From positions 3,660,501 through 3,724,500 of the forward strand of contig NZ_CP112998.1 of the NCBI RefSeq assembly GCF_026625565.1: a DNA stretch of 64,000 nucleotides, given 5' to 3'. Origin of the DNA: Dyadobacter pollutisoli. Its GTDB lineage: Bacteria; Bacteroidota; Bacteroidia; Cytophagales; Spirosomataceae. Shown one piece after another: positions 25,197-33,423 of the stretch (position 1 is its first letter; each line of letters opens with the position of its first letter). The position numbers were made by a program, and so were the translations under genes. The notes below the pieces were generated by a model that searched no databases, had not been told where the DNA came from, and saw nothing but the letters and a program-made list of their open reading frames with translations.

Positions 25197-26087
25197 ATGC
25201 ACCATTTCAAAAATTTAAGCGATATGCACCGGTATAATGGTTTTCCTGTGCCGGAAAATCCAATGCTGAGCCTGCTCCGCTGTAATCAGACCTGCTCTTT
25301 TGGCAACAGAGAGTTTACGACTGATTTTTATATGATCGCATTAAAGAAAATGAAATCGGGCGTGATTGTATATGGCAGGACGCGGTATGATGCCGACAGT
25401 GGTTCCATGTACTTTACAAAACCGCGGCAAGCCATTGAAATGCGTGATCTTGAACTGGAAGAAGACGGTTTCGCGATCTACATTCACGAAGATTACCTGA
25501 ATGGTCATCCATTGCATTCCGAAATCCAGAATTATAATTATTTCGATTACGAAACGAACGAGGCGCTGCATTTGTCGCCCAAAGAAGAACAGATCCTGTG
25601 GGACCTTTACGGCAAAATTGAAACAGAATACAACAACAATCAGGACGAATACAGCCGGGAAATCATTCTGGCGCACATTGATTCGATACTCAAATATTCA
25701 CAACGGTTTTACAAACGACAGTTTATCAATCGTGCAGAGATCTCCGGCAAGGTAGTATCCAGGTTTAATCATTCATTGTCCGAATATTTCCAAAGCGGGC
25801 TGATGACCAAACAAGGCTTGCCAACCGTGAAATTTATGGCCGATCAGCTGAATACCTCTTCACGTTACCTCAGTGATCTTTTAAAACAGGAAACCGGTAA
25901 AACAGCCATTGAACTCATCCATTACTTCCTGATCTCGGAAGCCAAAAATCTGTTGAAAGGCGCGGATATTAATGTGGCAGAAATTGCATATACATTGGGT
26001 TTTGAAAACCTCCCCTATTTCTCACGGTTGTTTAAAAAAGAAACCGGCGTAAGCCCTGTTCAGTTTAAAAAGCAATACCTGAATTGA
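25197..26087 (+). CDS. AraC family transcriptional regulator
   Basis: 296 residues. The N-terminal 180 residues are a cupin-like sensing domain ('SFGNREFTTDFYMIALKKMKSG'). The C-terminal 100 residues are the AraC double helix-turn-helix: 'LPTVKFMADQLNTSSRYLSDLL' (first HTH), 'GKTAIELIHYFLISEAKNLL' (linker helix) and 'INVAEIAYTLGFENLPYFSRLFKKETGVSPVQFK' split as 'VAEIAYTLGFENLPYFSRLF' plus the closing signature. The DNA-binding part is complete. It lies between the SDR and aldehyde dehydrogenase genes. A 16-bp direct repeat just after it, upstream of the dehydrogenase gene, is a likely target. Confidence 0.93.
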   Translation: MHHFKNLSDMHRYNGFPVPENPMLSLLRCNQTCSFGNREFTTDFYMIALKKMKSGVIVYGRTRYDADSGSMYFTKPRQAIEMRDLELEEDGFAIYIHEDYLNGHPLHSEIQNYNYFDYETNEALHLSPKEEQILWDLYGKIETEYNNNQDEYSREIILAHIDSILKYSQRFYKRQFINRAEISGKVVSRFNHSLSEYFQSGLMTKQGLPTVKFMADQLNTSSRYLSDLLKQETGKTAIELIHYFLISEAKNLLKGADINVAEIAYTLGFENLPYFSRLFKKETGVSPVQFKKQYLN

Positions 26088-26090
26088 CAG

Positions 26091-26166
26091 AAAGTTCATG
26101 AACTTTTTAACAAAGTGAACTTGAACTTTTCAACAAATCTACCCACCTGAATACTGGCGACCTTTG
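26091..26166 (+). promoter_or_regulatory. Regulator-binding direct repeats and promoter of the aldehyde dehydrogenase gene
   Basis: Two 16-bp direct repeats, TGAACTTTTTAACAAA (26099-26114) and TGAACTTTTCAACAAA (26122-26137), differ at one base and are offset by 23 bp, close to two helical turns. The first overlaps a perfect 16-bp palindrome AAAGTTCATGAACTTT (26091-26106). GACCTTTG at 26159-26166 is one base off the -7 pattern. Tandem direct sites just upstream of a promoter are the usual activator layout for AraC-family dimers. Confidence 0.7.
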
Positions 26167-26205
26167 TCTTACAAAACATTCAAAAAAACAAAACCAGTAT
26201 TTAAG

Positions 26206-27621
26206 ATGAAAACCATTGATAAAATTTATGTGAACGGTGCGTTTGTTACTCCCCACGGCACCGAGCTTTTTCACCTCATCAATCCTTCCACAAACCAACT
26301 GATCAGCCAGGTAACACTCGGCGACGAGGAAGATACCCGACTGGCGATCGCCAGTGCCAAAGCAGCATTCAAACAATTTTCCAAAACCACCAAGGCCGAA
26401 CGCATTACCTATCTTCAACGCCTTCACGAAGCCGTTTCGAAGCGAGAAAGTGAATTAGTAGCCATAATGGTGGAAGAGTACGGCGGTACGCTGCAATTTT
26501 CAAAAATGAGCGTCAGTAATGCCATCAATTCTTTCACTCAAACTATTGAAACGCTCCAAAATTTTGACTTCGAAAAAACGGTGGGCAATTCCCGGGTCAG
26601 GCTGGAACCATTGGGCGTGGCCGGTATTATCACCCCATGGAATTCCAGTAATAGTTTCGTTTGCAGCAAATTAGCCACCGCCATCGCCGCAGGCTGCACC
26701 GCAGTGATCAAGCCAAGCGAAATGAGCGCGATGCAGACACAGGTCTTGGTTGAATGTCTTCATGAAGCGGGGTTGCCAGCAGGGGTTTTTAATGTGGTCA
26801 ACGGCCGGGGCGATGTGGTAGGAGCCGAAATCACCCGTCACCGCGACATCGCGAAAGTGTCATTCACAGGTTCCACGCTGGTAGGCAAAGCCATCGCCCG
26901 CAGCGCTGTGGACACTATGAAACGTGTTACGCTGGAACTAGGTGGCAAGTCTCCCAATATTCTGCTGGACGACGCCGATTTTGAAAAAGCCATTCCGCTG
27001 GCCGTCATGGCTGCGTATATGAACAGCGGGCAGGCTTGCGTGGCTGGTACCCGTTTGCTCGTGCCCGAAAACCGTCTGGAAGAAGTCAATGCAATGGTGA
27101 AAGCGGTGGTTGAAAAAGTAAAAGTCGGAAATCCGCAGCAGGAGGATACGACCGTTGGTCCGCTCGTGAGCAAAAAACAATATGACCGGGTACAGCAATA
27201 CATTAAACTGGGACAAGAAGAAGGCGCGCAGTTGCTGATCGGCGGCGAAGGCCAGCCAGAAGGCCTGGAAGCCGGAAATTTTGTCAAACCGACCGTTTTT
27301 ACGGGCGTCAATAATCAGATGCGTATTGCCCGCGAGGAAATATTCGGCCCGGTACTTTCTATACTGACTTACAAAACCGAGGAGGAAGCAATCGAGATTG
27401 CGAATGATACCGATTATGGTCTGCAAGCGTATGTCAGCTCATCCGATACCGAACGTGCGCAAAGAGTTGCAGCGCAGATTTCCGCTGGCCGGGTACTGAT
27501 CAATGGCCTTTTCCATGATCCGCTGGCACCTTTTGGTGGATTTAAACAGTCGGGCGTGGGAAGGGAATTCGGCGTGTATGGCCTGGAAGCCTACCTGGAA
27601 CCGAAAACGGTCCTGATCTGA
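26206..27621 (+). CDS. Aldehyde dehydrogenase family protein
   Basis: A 471-residue NAD(P)-dependent aldehyde dehydrogenase, started at the ATG at 26206 (MKTIDKIYVNG). The upstream ATG at 26164 lies within the promoter. Key residues are in place: Asn145 in 'ITPWNSSNS', Glu244 in 'VTLELGGKSPN', catalytic Cys278 in 'MNSGQACVAGTR', and the cofactor segment 'FTGSTLVGKAI'. The C-terminal 'FGGFKQSGVGREFG' is the classic substrate-channel block. Length is normal. It resembles the plant/bacterial ALDH group with broad specificity. Flanking SDR and AraC genes suggest an inducible aldehyde-detoxification or catabolic unit. Confidence 0.95.
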   Translation: MKTIDKIYVNGAFVTPHGTELFHLINPSTNQLISQVTLGDEEDTRLAIASAKAAFKQFSKTTKAERITYLQRLHEAVSKRESELVAIMVEEYGGTLQFSKMSVSNAINSFTQTIETLQNFDFEKTVGNSRVRLEPLGVAGIITPWNSSNSFVCSKLATAIAAGCTAVIKPSEMSAMQTQVLVECLHEAGLPAGVFNVVNGRGDVVGAEITRHRDIAKVSFTGSTLVGKAIARSAVDTMKRVTLELGGKSPNILLDDADFEKAIPLAVMAAYMNSGQACVAGTRLLVPENRLEEVNAMVKAVVEKVKVGNPQQEDTTVGPLVSKKQYDRVQQYIKLGQEEGAQLLIGGEGQPEGLEAGNFVKPTVFTGVNNQMRIAREEIFGPVLSILTYKTEEEAIEIANDTDYGLQAYVSSSDTERAQRVAAQISAGRVLINGLFHDPLAPFGGFKQSGVGREFGVYGLEAYLEPKTVLI

Positions 27622-27636
27622 TTCTTAACATTCCAA

Positions 27637-27677
27637 AGTGAAAAGCCCGGTAACGACAGCGGCTTTTCACTATTTTT
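27637..27677 (+). terminator. Terminator of the aldehyde dehydrogenase gene
   Basis: AGTGAAAAGCC (27637-27647) pairs with GGCTTTTCACT (27661-27671), an 11-bp perfect stem with a 13-base loop followed by ATTTTT. Confidence 0.88.
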
Positions 27678-27698
27678 ACCTTCCAAAACCTGTATTTT

Positions 27699-28505
27699 AT
27701 GACGGCGGAAGAACAGAAGTTACCTATTCAATATTCCTGTTATTTTTCAAGAAGCCGTGTGGGCGAGCAGTTTGTCCCTGAACATGTGATCGGCTATGTG
27801 GTTTCCGGGTCGCTGGAACTTAACGACGGCGTTCGTACACAGACATTTGGTCCGGGGGAAATCTATTTTTGCCGCAGGAATAACCTGAACAAATACACCA
27901 AGTACCCTGCCGAAAACATGGAATTCAGGTCTGTATCGATTTATTTCGACCAGGAAATGCTGCGAAATTTCAGCATTGAATTTGGGTATCAATCCGAAAA
28001 ACACATGCCCCCAGTGGTGTTCATTTCTTTAAAAACGGGCTCAGTACTGGCCAAATATATGGAATCGCTGCGAGCTTACGAGGCTATTTTTCAGCAGCAA
28101 ACTTCCAAAGACCTGCTGGCAGTGAAGCGGAAGGAAGCGATTTTGCTTCTTTTGCAGGAAAAACCGGAACTGAAAGACATCCTGTTTGATTTTTCCGATC
28201 CTGGCAAAATTGACCTGGAAGCATTCATGAACAAGAACTTCCATTTCAATGTCGATCTCCCACGTTTCGCCTATCTCACTGGCCGCAGCCTGTCCACATT
28301 CAAGCGGGATTTTGAAAAAATATTCCTGAACACACCGAGCCGCTGGTTACTGCAAAGAAGGCTGAAAGAAGCACATTACCTGATCAAGGAAAAAAGAAAA
28401 GCCGCCTCCGACGTATACCTCGACGTAGGTTTCGAAGACCTTTCACACTTTTCTTTTGCATTCAAAAAACAATATGGAATGTCCCCATCGCATGTCACCA
28501 CATAA
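27699..28505 (+). CDS. AraC family transcriptional regulator (ExsA-like)
   Basis: 268 residues. The N-terminal cupin-type domain starts 'IQYSCYFSRSRVGEQFVPEH' and has 'QTFGPGEIYFCRRNNLNKYTKY', the pattern of the ExsA/PchR-like group. Residues about 165-265 are an AraC double HTH: 'LPRFAYLTGRSLSTFKRDFEK' (first HTH), 'RWLLQRRLKEAHYLI' (linker), 'ASDVYLDVGFEDLSHFSFAF' (second HTH) and 'KKQYGMSPS'. It follows the terminator of the aldehyde dehydrogenase gene and has its own transcript. Whether it controls that gene or something distant is not clear. Confidence 0.92.
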   Translation: MTAEEQKLPIQYSCYFSRSRVGEQFVPEHVIGYVVSGSLELNDGVRTQTFGPGEIYFCRRNNLNKYTKYPAENMEFRSVSIYFDQEMLRNFSIEFGYQSEKHMPPVVFISLKTGSVLAKYMESLRAYEAIFQQQTSKDLLAVKRKEAILLLLQEKPELKDILFDFSDPGKIDLEAFMNKNFHFNVDLPRFAYLTGRSLSTFKRDFEKIFLNTPSRWLLQRRLKEAHYLIKEKRKAASDVYLDVGFEDLSHFSFAFKKQYGMSPSHVTT

Positions 28506-28511
28506 TTCAAA

Positions 28512-28582
28512 GAGCCGAATAATTAACCTATTCGGCTCATAATTTTACTATATTTGAGCCGAATAGTAAATTTAATCGGCTC
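28512..28582 (+). promoter_or_regulatory. Fic-gene promoter with two 27-bp inverted repeats
   Basis: Repeat 1 (28512-28538) has arms GAGCCGAATA and TATTCGGCTC; repeat 2 (28556-28582) has arms GAGCCGAATA and TAATCGGCTC. Both have a 10-7-10 layout and their centres are 44 bp apart. A perfect -7 element TATATTTG (28549-28556) lies between them. Repeat 2 ends at the base before the ATG at 28583. The gene therefore has almost no room for a ribosome binding site, and a bound repressor would cover the start of transcription and translation. Repeat 1 may double as a terminator for the AraC gene. Confidence 0.85.
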
Positions 28583-29698
28583 ATGCAATACAATTGGCAA
28601 CTACCCGACTGGCCTGATTTCAAATATGACCTCACTGATTCCATCGATCAGTTACTTGCATTTGCCGAGGAAACAGGCAATGTAAGCGGCCTGCTGAAAG
28701 CCGCCCCCGACGCTGTAAAAGTGGAAACGCTGATCGATATCATGGTTGCGGAAGCCATTAAAACATCGGAAATAGAAGGCGAATATCTAAGTCGCCAAGA
28801 CGTAGCCTCTTCGATACGTAACAATCTGGGAATAAATCAAAAAGCACAACCTGTAAAAGACAAAAAAGCACAAGGCGTCGCCGAATTGATGGTCGACGTA
28901 CGGAACTCATTCACAGAACCGCTCACAGAAAAAAAGCTATTTGAATGGCACCAAATGCTCCTGAAAGATAGTCGCACCATCAATACGGGAGCGTGGCGCA
29001 AGGATACCGCTCCTATGCAGGTCGTGTCCGGGTCGGTAGGAAACGAAAAAATTCATTTTGAAGCGCCACCATCCTCAATCGTACAACATGAAATGGGCCG
29101 ATTTATTCAATGGTTCAATGATACCGCACCCGGCGGAAAGCAGGAGATCAAAAAAGCACCTGTACGGTCTGCAATCGCCCATTTATATTTCGAATCCATT
29201 CACCCATTCGAAGATGGCAACGGGCGCATAGGACGTGCAATTGCCGAAAAAGCGCTCTCTCAAACCCTAAGCCGCCCGGTGATGCTGAGCCTTTCAAGGA
29301 AAATTGAGGCCAACCGCAAAAACTACTACCAATCTCTGGAAGCTGCCCAGCGGAGCAATGACATTACCGGCTGGGTCAGCTATTTTGTTCAGGTCATATT
29401 GGACGCGCAAATTGAAGCAAAGGAATTACTGAATTTCACATTGCACAAGACCCAGTTCTTCGACCTCTTCAAAGACAAACTCAATGAGCGTCAGTTAAAA
29501 GCGGTAAAAAGAATGCTTAACGAAGGGCCCGGGGGATTTGAAGGTGGCATGACCGCCAAAAAATACATCTCCATTGCAAAAACCTCCAAGGCAACCGCAA
29601 CGCGCGATTTACAAAGCCTCCTCGAATCAGGCGTTCTGCTGTCCGCCGGCGGTGGGCGAAGCACCAGTTATTCGCTGAATATTAAATTTTATACATAA
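28583..29698 (+). CDS. Fic family protein with autoinhibitory motif and C-terminal winged helix
   Basis: 371 residues. Residues 1-85 form the DUF4172-type N-terminal segment and include TSEIEG at 61-66, the [S/T]xxxE[G/N] inhibitory-helix motif, so this is a class II self-inhibited Fic protein. The catalytic core carries HPFEDGNGRIGR at 207-218, with the catalytic His and nucleotide-binding Gly/Arg intact, and the flap 'VVSGSVGNEKIHFEAPP'. The family transfers AMP to protein Tyr, Ser or Thr. The last 75 residues read as a winged helix ('MTAKKYISIAKTSKATATRD', then 'LLESGVLLSAGGGRSTSYSL'). This domain could bind the two inverted repeats in its own promoter. Target protein unknown. Confidence 0.93.
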   Translation: MQYNWQLPDWPDFKYDLTDSIDQLLAFAEETGNVSGLLKAAPDAVKVETLIDIMVAEAIKTSEIEGEYLSRQDVASSIRNNLGINQKAQPVKDKKAQGVAELMVDVRNSFTEPLTEKKLFEWHQMLLKDSRTINTGAWRKDTAPMQVVSGSVGNEKIHFEAPPSSIVQHEMGRFIQWFNDTAPGGKQEIKKAPVRSAIAHLYFESIHPFEDGNGRIGRAIAEKALSQTLSRPVMLSLSRKIEANRKNYYQSLEAAQRSNDITGWVSYFVQVILDAQIEAKELLNFTLHKTQFFDLFKDKLNERQLKAVKRMLNEGPGGFEGGMTAKKYISIAKTSKATATRDLQSLLESGVLLSAGGGRSTSYSLNIKFYT

Positions 29699-29727
29699 AT
29701 TGACGCCTTCTTAATACCTAAAAATTT

Positions 29728-30702
29728 ATGAACACAATATTCCAGACCAACCTGCGCCGGGCTTCCCGGAAACTCTTATTATCCGCGCTGACATTGGCGA
29801 CAGCCGCTTTTACAACCGATGCCGATCCATCAAAACCCCTGGCGTCCACGCTCGAAGGCCGTTGGGATATCACCGTTGATGTAGCCGGAAAACCTTCCCC
29901 TTCCTGGCTGGAAGTAAGACATTCGGGCAACCACACATTGGTGGGCCAGTTTACAGGCTTTTCGGGCAGCGCACGTCCTATTTCGGAAGTACATTTCAAA
30001 GATGGCAAACTGAGCTTCGAAATACCGCCGCAATGGGAAAGAGGAGACAAAAACCTGAGCGTAGAAGGTACCCTCACCGATGAAAAAATTGCCGGATCAT
30101 TGACAACTCCCGAAGGCAAAACTTACAGCTGGACAGGCGTTCGTGCCCCCGCATTGCGCAAAACCAAACAACCTGCGTGGGGAAAACCGGTTGCATTAAC
30201 CGGCGGAAACCAAATCAAAGGCTGGCATGCTGTGGGAAGTACCAACCAGTGGATCGCTGAAAATGGTATTCTGCGCAGCCCAAAATCAGGCGCTAACCTG
30301 ATTACCGACGAGAAATTCAATGATTTCAAACTGCATATCGAGTTCCGCATTCCCAAAGGAAGCAACAGCGGTGTGTACCTGCGCGGACGCTATGAAGTAC
30401 AGGTGACGGATAGCAAAGGAATGGAACCTGCATTGGATCAGAGTGGCGCTGTTTACGGATTTATTACGCCCAGCGAAATGGTTGCAAAAGACGCCGGTGA
30501 ATGGAATTCCTACGACATTACACTGATAGGCAGAATGATAACAGTGGTTGCAAATGGCACAACCGTGATCAGTAACCAGGAGATCCCGGGCATTACCGGT
30601 GGTGCGCTGGATAGCAATGAAGGCGAACCAGGCCCGCTGTACATTCAGGGAGACCACGGTCCGGTGGAATACCGCAACATCATCATTACACCAGCGAAGT
30701 AA
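29728..30702 (+). CDS. Secreted DUF1080 (3-keto-disaccharide hydrolase-like) protein
   Basis: 324 residues with an N-terminal export signal ('ASRKLLLSALTLATAAF'). Residues about 35-135 form a small beta domain ('LEGRWDITVDVAGKPSPSWL', 'LVGQFTGFSGSARPI'). Residues about 145-324 are the DUF1080 concanavalin-like domain: 'WHAVGSTNQWIAENGILRS', 'FKLHIEFRIPKGSNSGVYLRGRYE', 'GAVYGFITPSEMVAKDAGEWN' and 'PGPLYIQGDHGPVEYRNI'. The domain is now linked to hydrolysis of 3-keto-glycosides and is very common in secreted Bacteroidota and Planctomycetes proteins. No sugar-utilisation genes adjoin it. Confidence 0.9.
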   Translation: MNTIFQTNLRRASRKLLLSALTLATAAFTTDADPSKPLASTLEGRWDITVDVAGKPSPSWLEVRHSGNHTLVGQFTGFSGSARPISEVHFKDGKLSFEIPPQWERGDKNLSVEGTLTDEKIAGSLTTPEGKTYSWTGVRAPALRKTKQPAWGKPVALTGGNQIKGWHAVGSTNQWIAENGILRSPKSGANLITDEKFNDFKLHIEFRIPKGSNSGVYLRGRYEVQVTDSKGMEPALDQSGAVYGFITPSEMVAKDAGEWNSYDITLIGRMITVVANGTTVISNQEIPGITGGALDSNEGEPGPLYIQGDHGPVEYRNIIITPAK

Positions 30703-30712
30703 TAACAAAATA

Positions 30713-31501
30713 CTAGCCTGCGTGCTTCAACGCCATATAATGGCTGCGCAAAGGTTTGTCGAAATGTTCCAGGGAGTAGCGTAAAAGCGTTCGGGGCATA
30801 GTGGCAGCATATTGATCGAGGAAGTTGAGCAGTTGCGGGCGGTGAATTTGTCCCGCGCTGCGCAACATCCATCCGGTGGCCTTGTGAATGAGGTCGTGCC
30901 TATCATTCAGCAGTAGTTCTGCAATTTTAAAAGTATCCGCAATGTCGCCCTGCCGGATAAAATAACCGGTAGCAACAATGGCAGTTCGCCGCTCCCAGAT
31001 ATTGTCCGAAGCCGCAAGCTTGAATAGTACATCCCTCGGCTCTCCGGACCGGTACAGGTAGCCTCCCACCACGTGCGGCGCGCAAATATCCACCAGGTCC
31101 CAGTTGTTGATCCGGTCGGTTCTTCTCAAATAAAAATCATAAAGTGCCTTCCGCTGGCTCATTGAGGTCTTTTTACTCCGTGCCTGCTTGTCAATGATAC
31201 TCAGCGCACCCGTGCGGATTTCGTGGATCGGGCTTTCCAGCAGTTTTTCTATTTCTTCCAAAGGCATGTTGATGTACGCTTTGGCGAGCTCAAAAATCTG
31301 CCCCATACGCACGCCCATGAAAATGTCGCCTTCTCCATACTCCCCCACCCCGGTTTTAAAATAACGCATCAGCTTCATCGCCTCGGCGGGCGACCGGTAA
31401 CTTTCCATTCGCTCTGCAAATTCAGCGGCGGTAGGATTAGAAGGTTTTTCAGATATAACTTCGATGGCGGCCATAAATTTCCGTATAAAAGTGCTTTCCA
31501 A
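30713..31501 (-). CDS. DNA alkylation repair protein (AlkD-like)
   Basis: A 262-residue all-helical protein built from HEAT-like repeats of the AlkD/AlkC family, which removes positively charged alkylpurines such as 3-methyladenine without base flipping. Family blocks are 'YFKTGVGEYGEGDIFMGVRM', 'SPIHEIRTGALSIIDKQARS', 'INNWDLVDICAPHVVGGYL', 'WERRTAIVATGYFIRQGD' and 'LIHKATGWMLRSAGQ'. The conserved Trp of the first and Asp of the catalytic 'NNWDLVD' segment are present. Cytoplasmic, monocistronic. It converges on the DUF1080 gene with only 10 bases between stops. Confidence 0.93.
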   Translation of the reverse strand: MESTFIRKFMAAIEVISEKPSNPTAAEFAERMESYRSPAEAMKLMRYFKTGVGEYGEGDIFMGVRMGQIFELAKAYINMPLEEIEKLLESPIHEIRTGALSIIDKQARSKKTSMSQRKALYDFYLRRTDRINNWDLVDICAPHVVGGYLYRSGEPRDVLFKLAASDNIWERRTAIVATGYFIRQGDIADTFKIAELLLNDRHDLIHKATGWMLRSAGQIHRPQLLNFLDQYAATMPRTLLRYSLEHFDKPLRSHYMALKHAG

Positions 31502-31654
31502 ATATAATCATATAAAAATGATCAAATCCATGAACTTACTGCTATTCAGTACAATGACAATGGTACGGAAAGGGCAATGAATGTTCCGGAAGGCGATGTT
31601 TTCCACCAGTGTCGCGAGGATGGGTCTTAAACAAAACGACCGTAAGCTAAAAAC

Positions 31655-31690
31655 AACGTGGCCTGCGAAGCGTTCTTCGCAGGCCACGTT
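31655..31690 (-). terminator. Terminator of the DoxX-like gene
   Basis: A 16-bp perfect stem (AACGTGGCCTGCGAAG, 31655-31670, with CTTCGCAGGCCACGTT, 31675-31690) and a four-base loop, followed on the minus strand by GTTTTTAG. It lies 31 bases after the stop at 31721. The remaining 150 bases up to the AlkD-like gene hold nothing recognisable. Confidence 0.85.
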
Positions 31691-31720
31691 GAAACCATAG
31701 CAGTAACTAAGACTGATCCG

Positions 31721-32140
31721 TCAATGGGTGGTATTGTTTGAAAAAGGAATCAGCTTCCGCAACTTTTCATCGCGCAGGTACAAGCCCGCCCATACCAGCA
31801 CGCCAAATATTGATGCGAAGTACAGGGGCTCACCTGCTCGAACCATAATGGCGATGGCGCCGCCGAGATAACCTGTTAGCAGAATGGCTCCTAAAATCGC
31901 TGTACGTGGAATGATGTAGAGGATCGTCGAGATGAGTAGCGCAATACCAATGCTCTGTACCTGATCCACAGGCCAGCCTAGTTTCGCAGAGCCTTCAACC
32001 GAAATTGAATCTTTGAGAACTTTCATAATGGCGTCGACGAGCAGGAACAGAATGCACAATGCGCTGATGATTCTGCCGATCAGTACGCCTTTGTTACCTT
32101 GGCTTTTAACTGTTGTTTGATTTACGAATGTAGCTTCCAT
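31721..32140 (-). CDS. DoxX-like family membrane protein
   Basis: A 139-residue integral membrane protein with four helices: 'VLIGRIISALCILFLLVDAIM', 'QSIGIALLISTILYIIP', 'AILGAILLTGYLGGAIAIMV' and 'YFASIFGVLVWAGLYLRDE'. It matches the DoxX-like (PF13564) group, recognised by 'LGWPVDQVQSIGI' and 'RTAILGAILLTGYLGGAI'. Function in these short proteins is unknown. Own promoter element at 32186-32193 and a strong terminator make it monocistronic. Confidence 0.88.
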   Translation of the reverse strand: MEATFVNQTTVKSQGNKGVLIGRIISALCILFLLVDAIMKVLKDSISVEGSAKLGWPVDQVQSIGIALLISTILYIIPRTAILGAILLTGYLGGAIAIMVRAGEPLYFASIFGVLVWAGLYLRDEKLRKLIPFSNNTTH

Positions 32141-32185
32141 GATTGTATAGGTTTATAAGTGTTTTGGTTGATTAACTTGACATTA

Positions 32186-32193
32186 CAAAACTA
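32186..32193 (-). promoter_or_regulatory. Candidate -7 element TAGTTTTG of the DoxX-like gene
   Basis: TAGTTTTG on the minus strand fits TAnnTTTG and lies 46 bases before the start at 32140. A TTTTTG further upstream is too close to serve as -33. Confidence 0.4.
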
Positions 32194-32269
32194 GCCTGTA
32201 CAAAAAGGATAAACGCTGTGTGAATCCGGCAATATCAGGGGGCGATTACGACACGGAGAGAAGAAACAG

Positions 32270-32848
32270 TCACTCTTTCCGTTCGTTGTCGCTTATATAT
32301 TCATCTGTAAAATGCGTCCTGGTCTTAGGTTTCGCGAATTTTTCGGCATTGTATTTCCCGGAGTCACCGCGGGGAATTGATAGAGAATTCCATTGCTCAT
32401 TCAGGACCATTTTACCAATAAAAACGATTTGACCAATGTGATAAGGATAATGCGCCAGCTGGCGATTAATCGCCTCAGTGATCGTATGCCCCTGATTTCT
32501 GATGTAGACCAGCTGATTAAAATTGCTTTCGTTTATAGTGCCGAGCGCTGAAAAGAGGCAGTTCCAGCCTTCATTCCACTTGGCAAGCAACTCTGCCCGG
32601 CCGCTGATATCGTTGTCAAATTCTCCTTCCCGGTCACGCCATTCCTTTTCTCCGTCGGTAGTCAGGAAATCCGTCCAGCGTGACAGCATATTGCCCCATA
32701 AATGCTTCACAATGGTCGCTATGCTGTTGCTTTCCTCATTGTATTTCCAAAAAAGCTGCTCGTCAGTTACCTGGGCAATGGTTTTGTCGCCCAGCATTTT
32801 ATAGTACTCAAACTGTTTCCGAACGCTTTGCAGATAGTCATTTTCCAT
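32270..32848 (-). CDS. DUF1572 / DinB-like protein
   Basis: 192 residues from the ATG at 32848 (MENDYLQSVRKQFEYYKML). A start ten codons upstream would add 'MRSLNSET' and overlap cobC. Four-helix DinB-like bundle with the metal His residues in 'IVKHLWGNMLSRWTDFL' and 'RQLAHYPYHIGQIVFIGK' (His-x3-His). 'DEQLFWKYNEESNSIATIV' is the DUF1572 signature. It lies 26 bases after cobC on the same strand and is the last gene of the cobalamin operon by position. A link to cobalamin is not known for the family. It may be a passenger. Confidence 0.85.
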   Translation of the reverse strand: MENDYLQSVRKQFEYYKMLGDKTIAQVTDEQLFWKYNEESNSIATIVKHLWGNMLSRWTDFLTTDGEKEWRDREGEFDNDISGRAELLAKWNEGWNCLFSALGTINESNFNQLVYIRNQGHTITEAINRQLAHYPYHIGQIVFIGKMVLNEQWNSLSIPRGDSGKYNAEKFAKPKTRTHFTDEYISDNERKE

Positions 32849-32874
32849 TGTTTCTGAATTTAAACTCCGAAGAT

Positions 32875-33423
32875 TCAATTTACAAAACGTGGGTCAGGAA
32901 GTAAATGGTTGACAATGATCACTTCGCCGTAATTGATTTTAATGTCAAAAATGTTGGTTAATGCGATGCTCCGCACACTAGCGAGTAGCAAACGCATTAC
33001 TCCTGCATGTGTGACGATGGCAATGCGTGTATATGTTTCACGCGACAGTTCATCCCAGAACTCCGTGATCCGTTCGTGCATTTGCATCATACTCTCCCCG
33101 CCAGGCACGCATACGTTCACATAATCGTCCATCCAGCATTGCAAGGCGACCTGATCGACGGTATCCCAGGTTTTACCCTCCCATTCTCCAAAATCCAGTT
33201 CCTGCAAGCGAACGTCCATCTTAAAATCAGGACTGATCTCCTTTGCCAGCTCCACACAACGGAATGCGGGACTGGAATAAACTGCATCGAAATGTTCAGG
33301 AAGTTGTTGAAGAACCGTTGCCAGTTCGTCGGGAAAAGTGTCGTGTAAAAGCAGCTCTTTACGACCGTAAATGAGGCCGGGTTCCAAAACGGGTGTCGTG
33401 TGGCGGATCAGATATACTTCCAC
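32875..33423 (-). CDS. cobC: Alpha-ribazole-5'-phosphate phosphatase / histidine phosphatase
   Basis: A 182-residue phosphoglycerate-mutase-like histidine phosphatase. The catalytic RHTTP motif is at residues 7-11 with the phospho-His at position 8, and the second core His is in 'IAIVTHAGVMRLLL'. 'YSSPAFRCVELAKEI' and 'LQELDFGEWEGKTW' are the usual Arg and Glu blocks. Fold alone does not fix substrate, but its start overlaps the cobS stop by 16 bases and it sits in a cobalamin operon. CobC, which dephosphorylates alpha-ribazole phosphate or adenosylcobalamin phosphate, is therefore the natural call. Confidence 0.9.
   Translation of the reverse strand: MEVYLIRHTTPVLEPGLIYGRKELLLHDTFPDELATVLQQLPEHFDAVYSSPAFRCVELAKEISPDFKMDVRLQELDFGEWEGKTWDTVDQVALQCWMDDYVNVCVPGGESMMQMHERITEFWDELSRETYTRIAIVTHAGVMRLLLASVRSIALTNIFDIKINYGEVIIVNHLLPDPRFVN

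Noticed and set aside
26838..27426. Two long minus-strand frames inside the aldehyde dehydrogenase gene
   Set aside because: Both are shadows of the catalytic region, with Ser/Pro/Thr-rich or hydrophobic junk composition.
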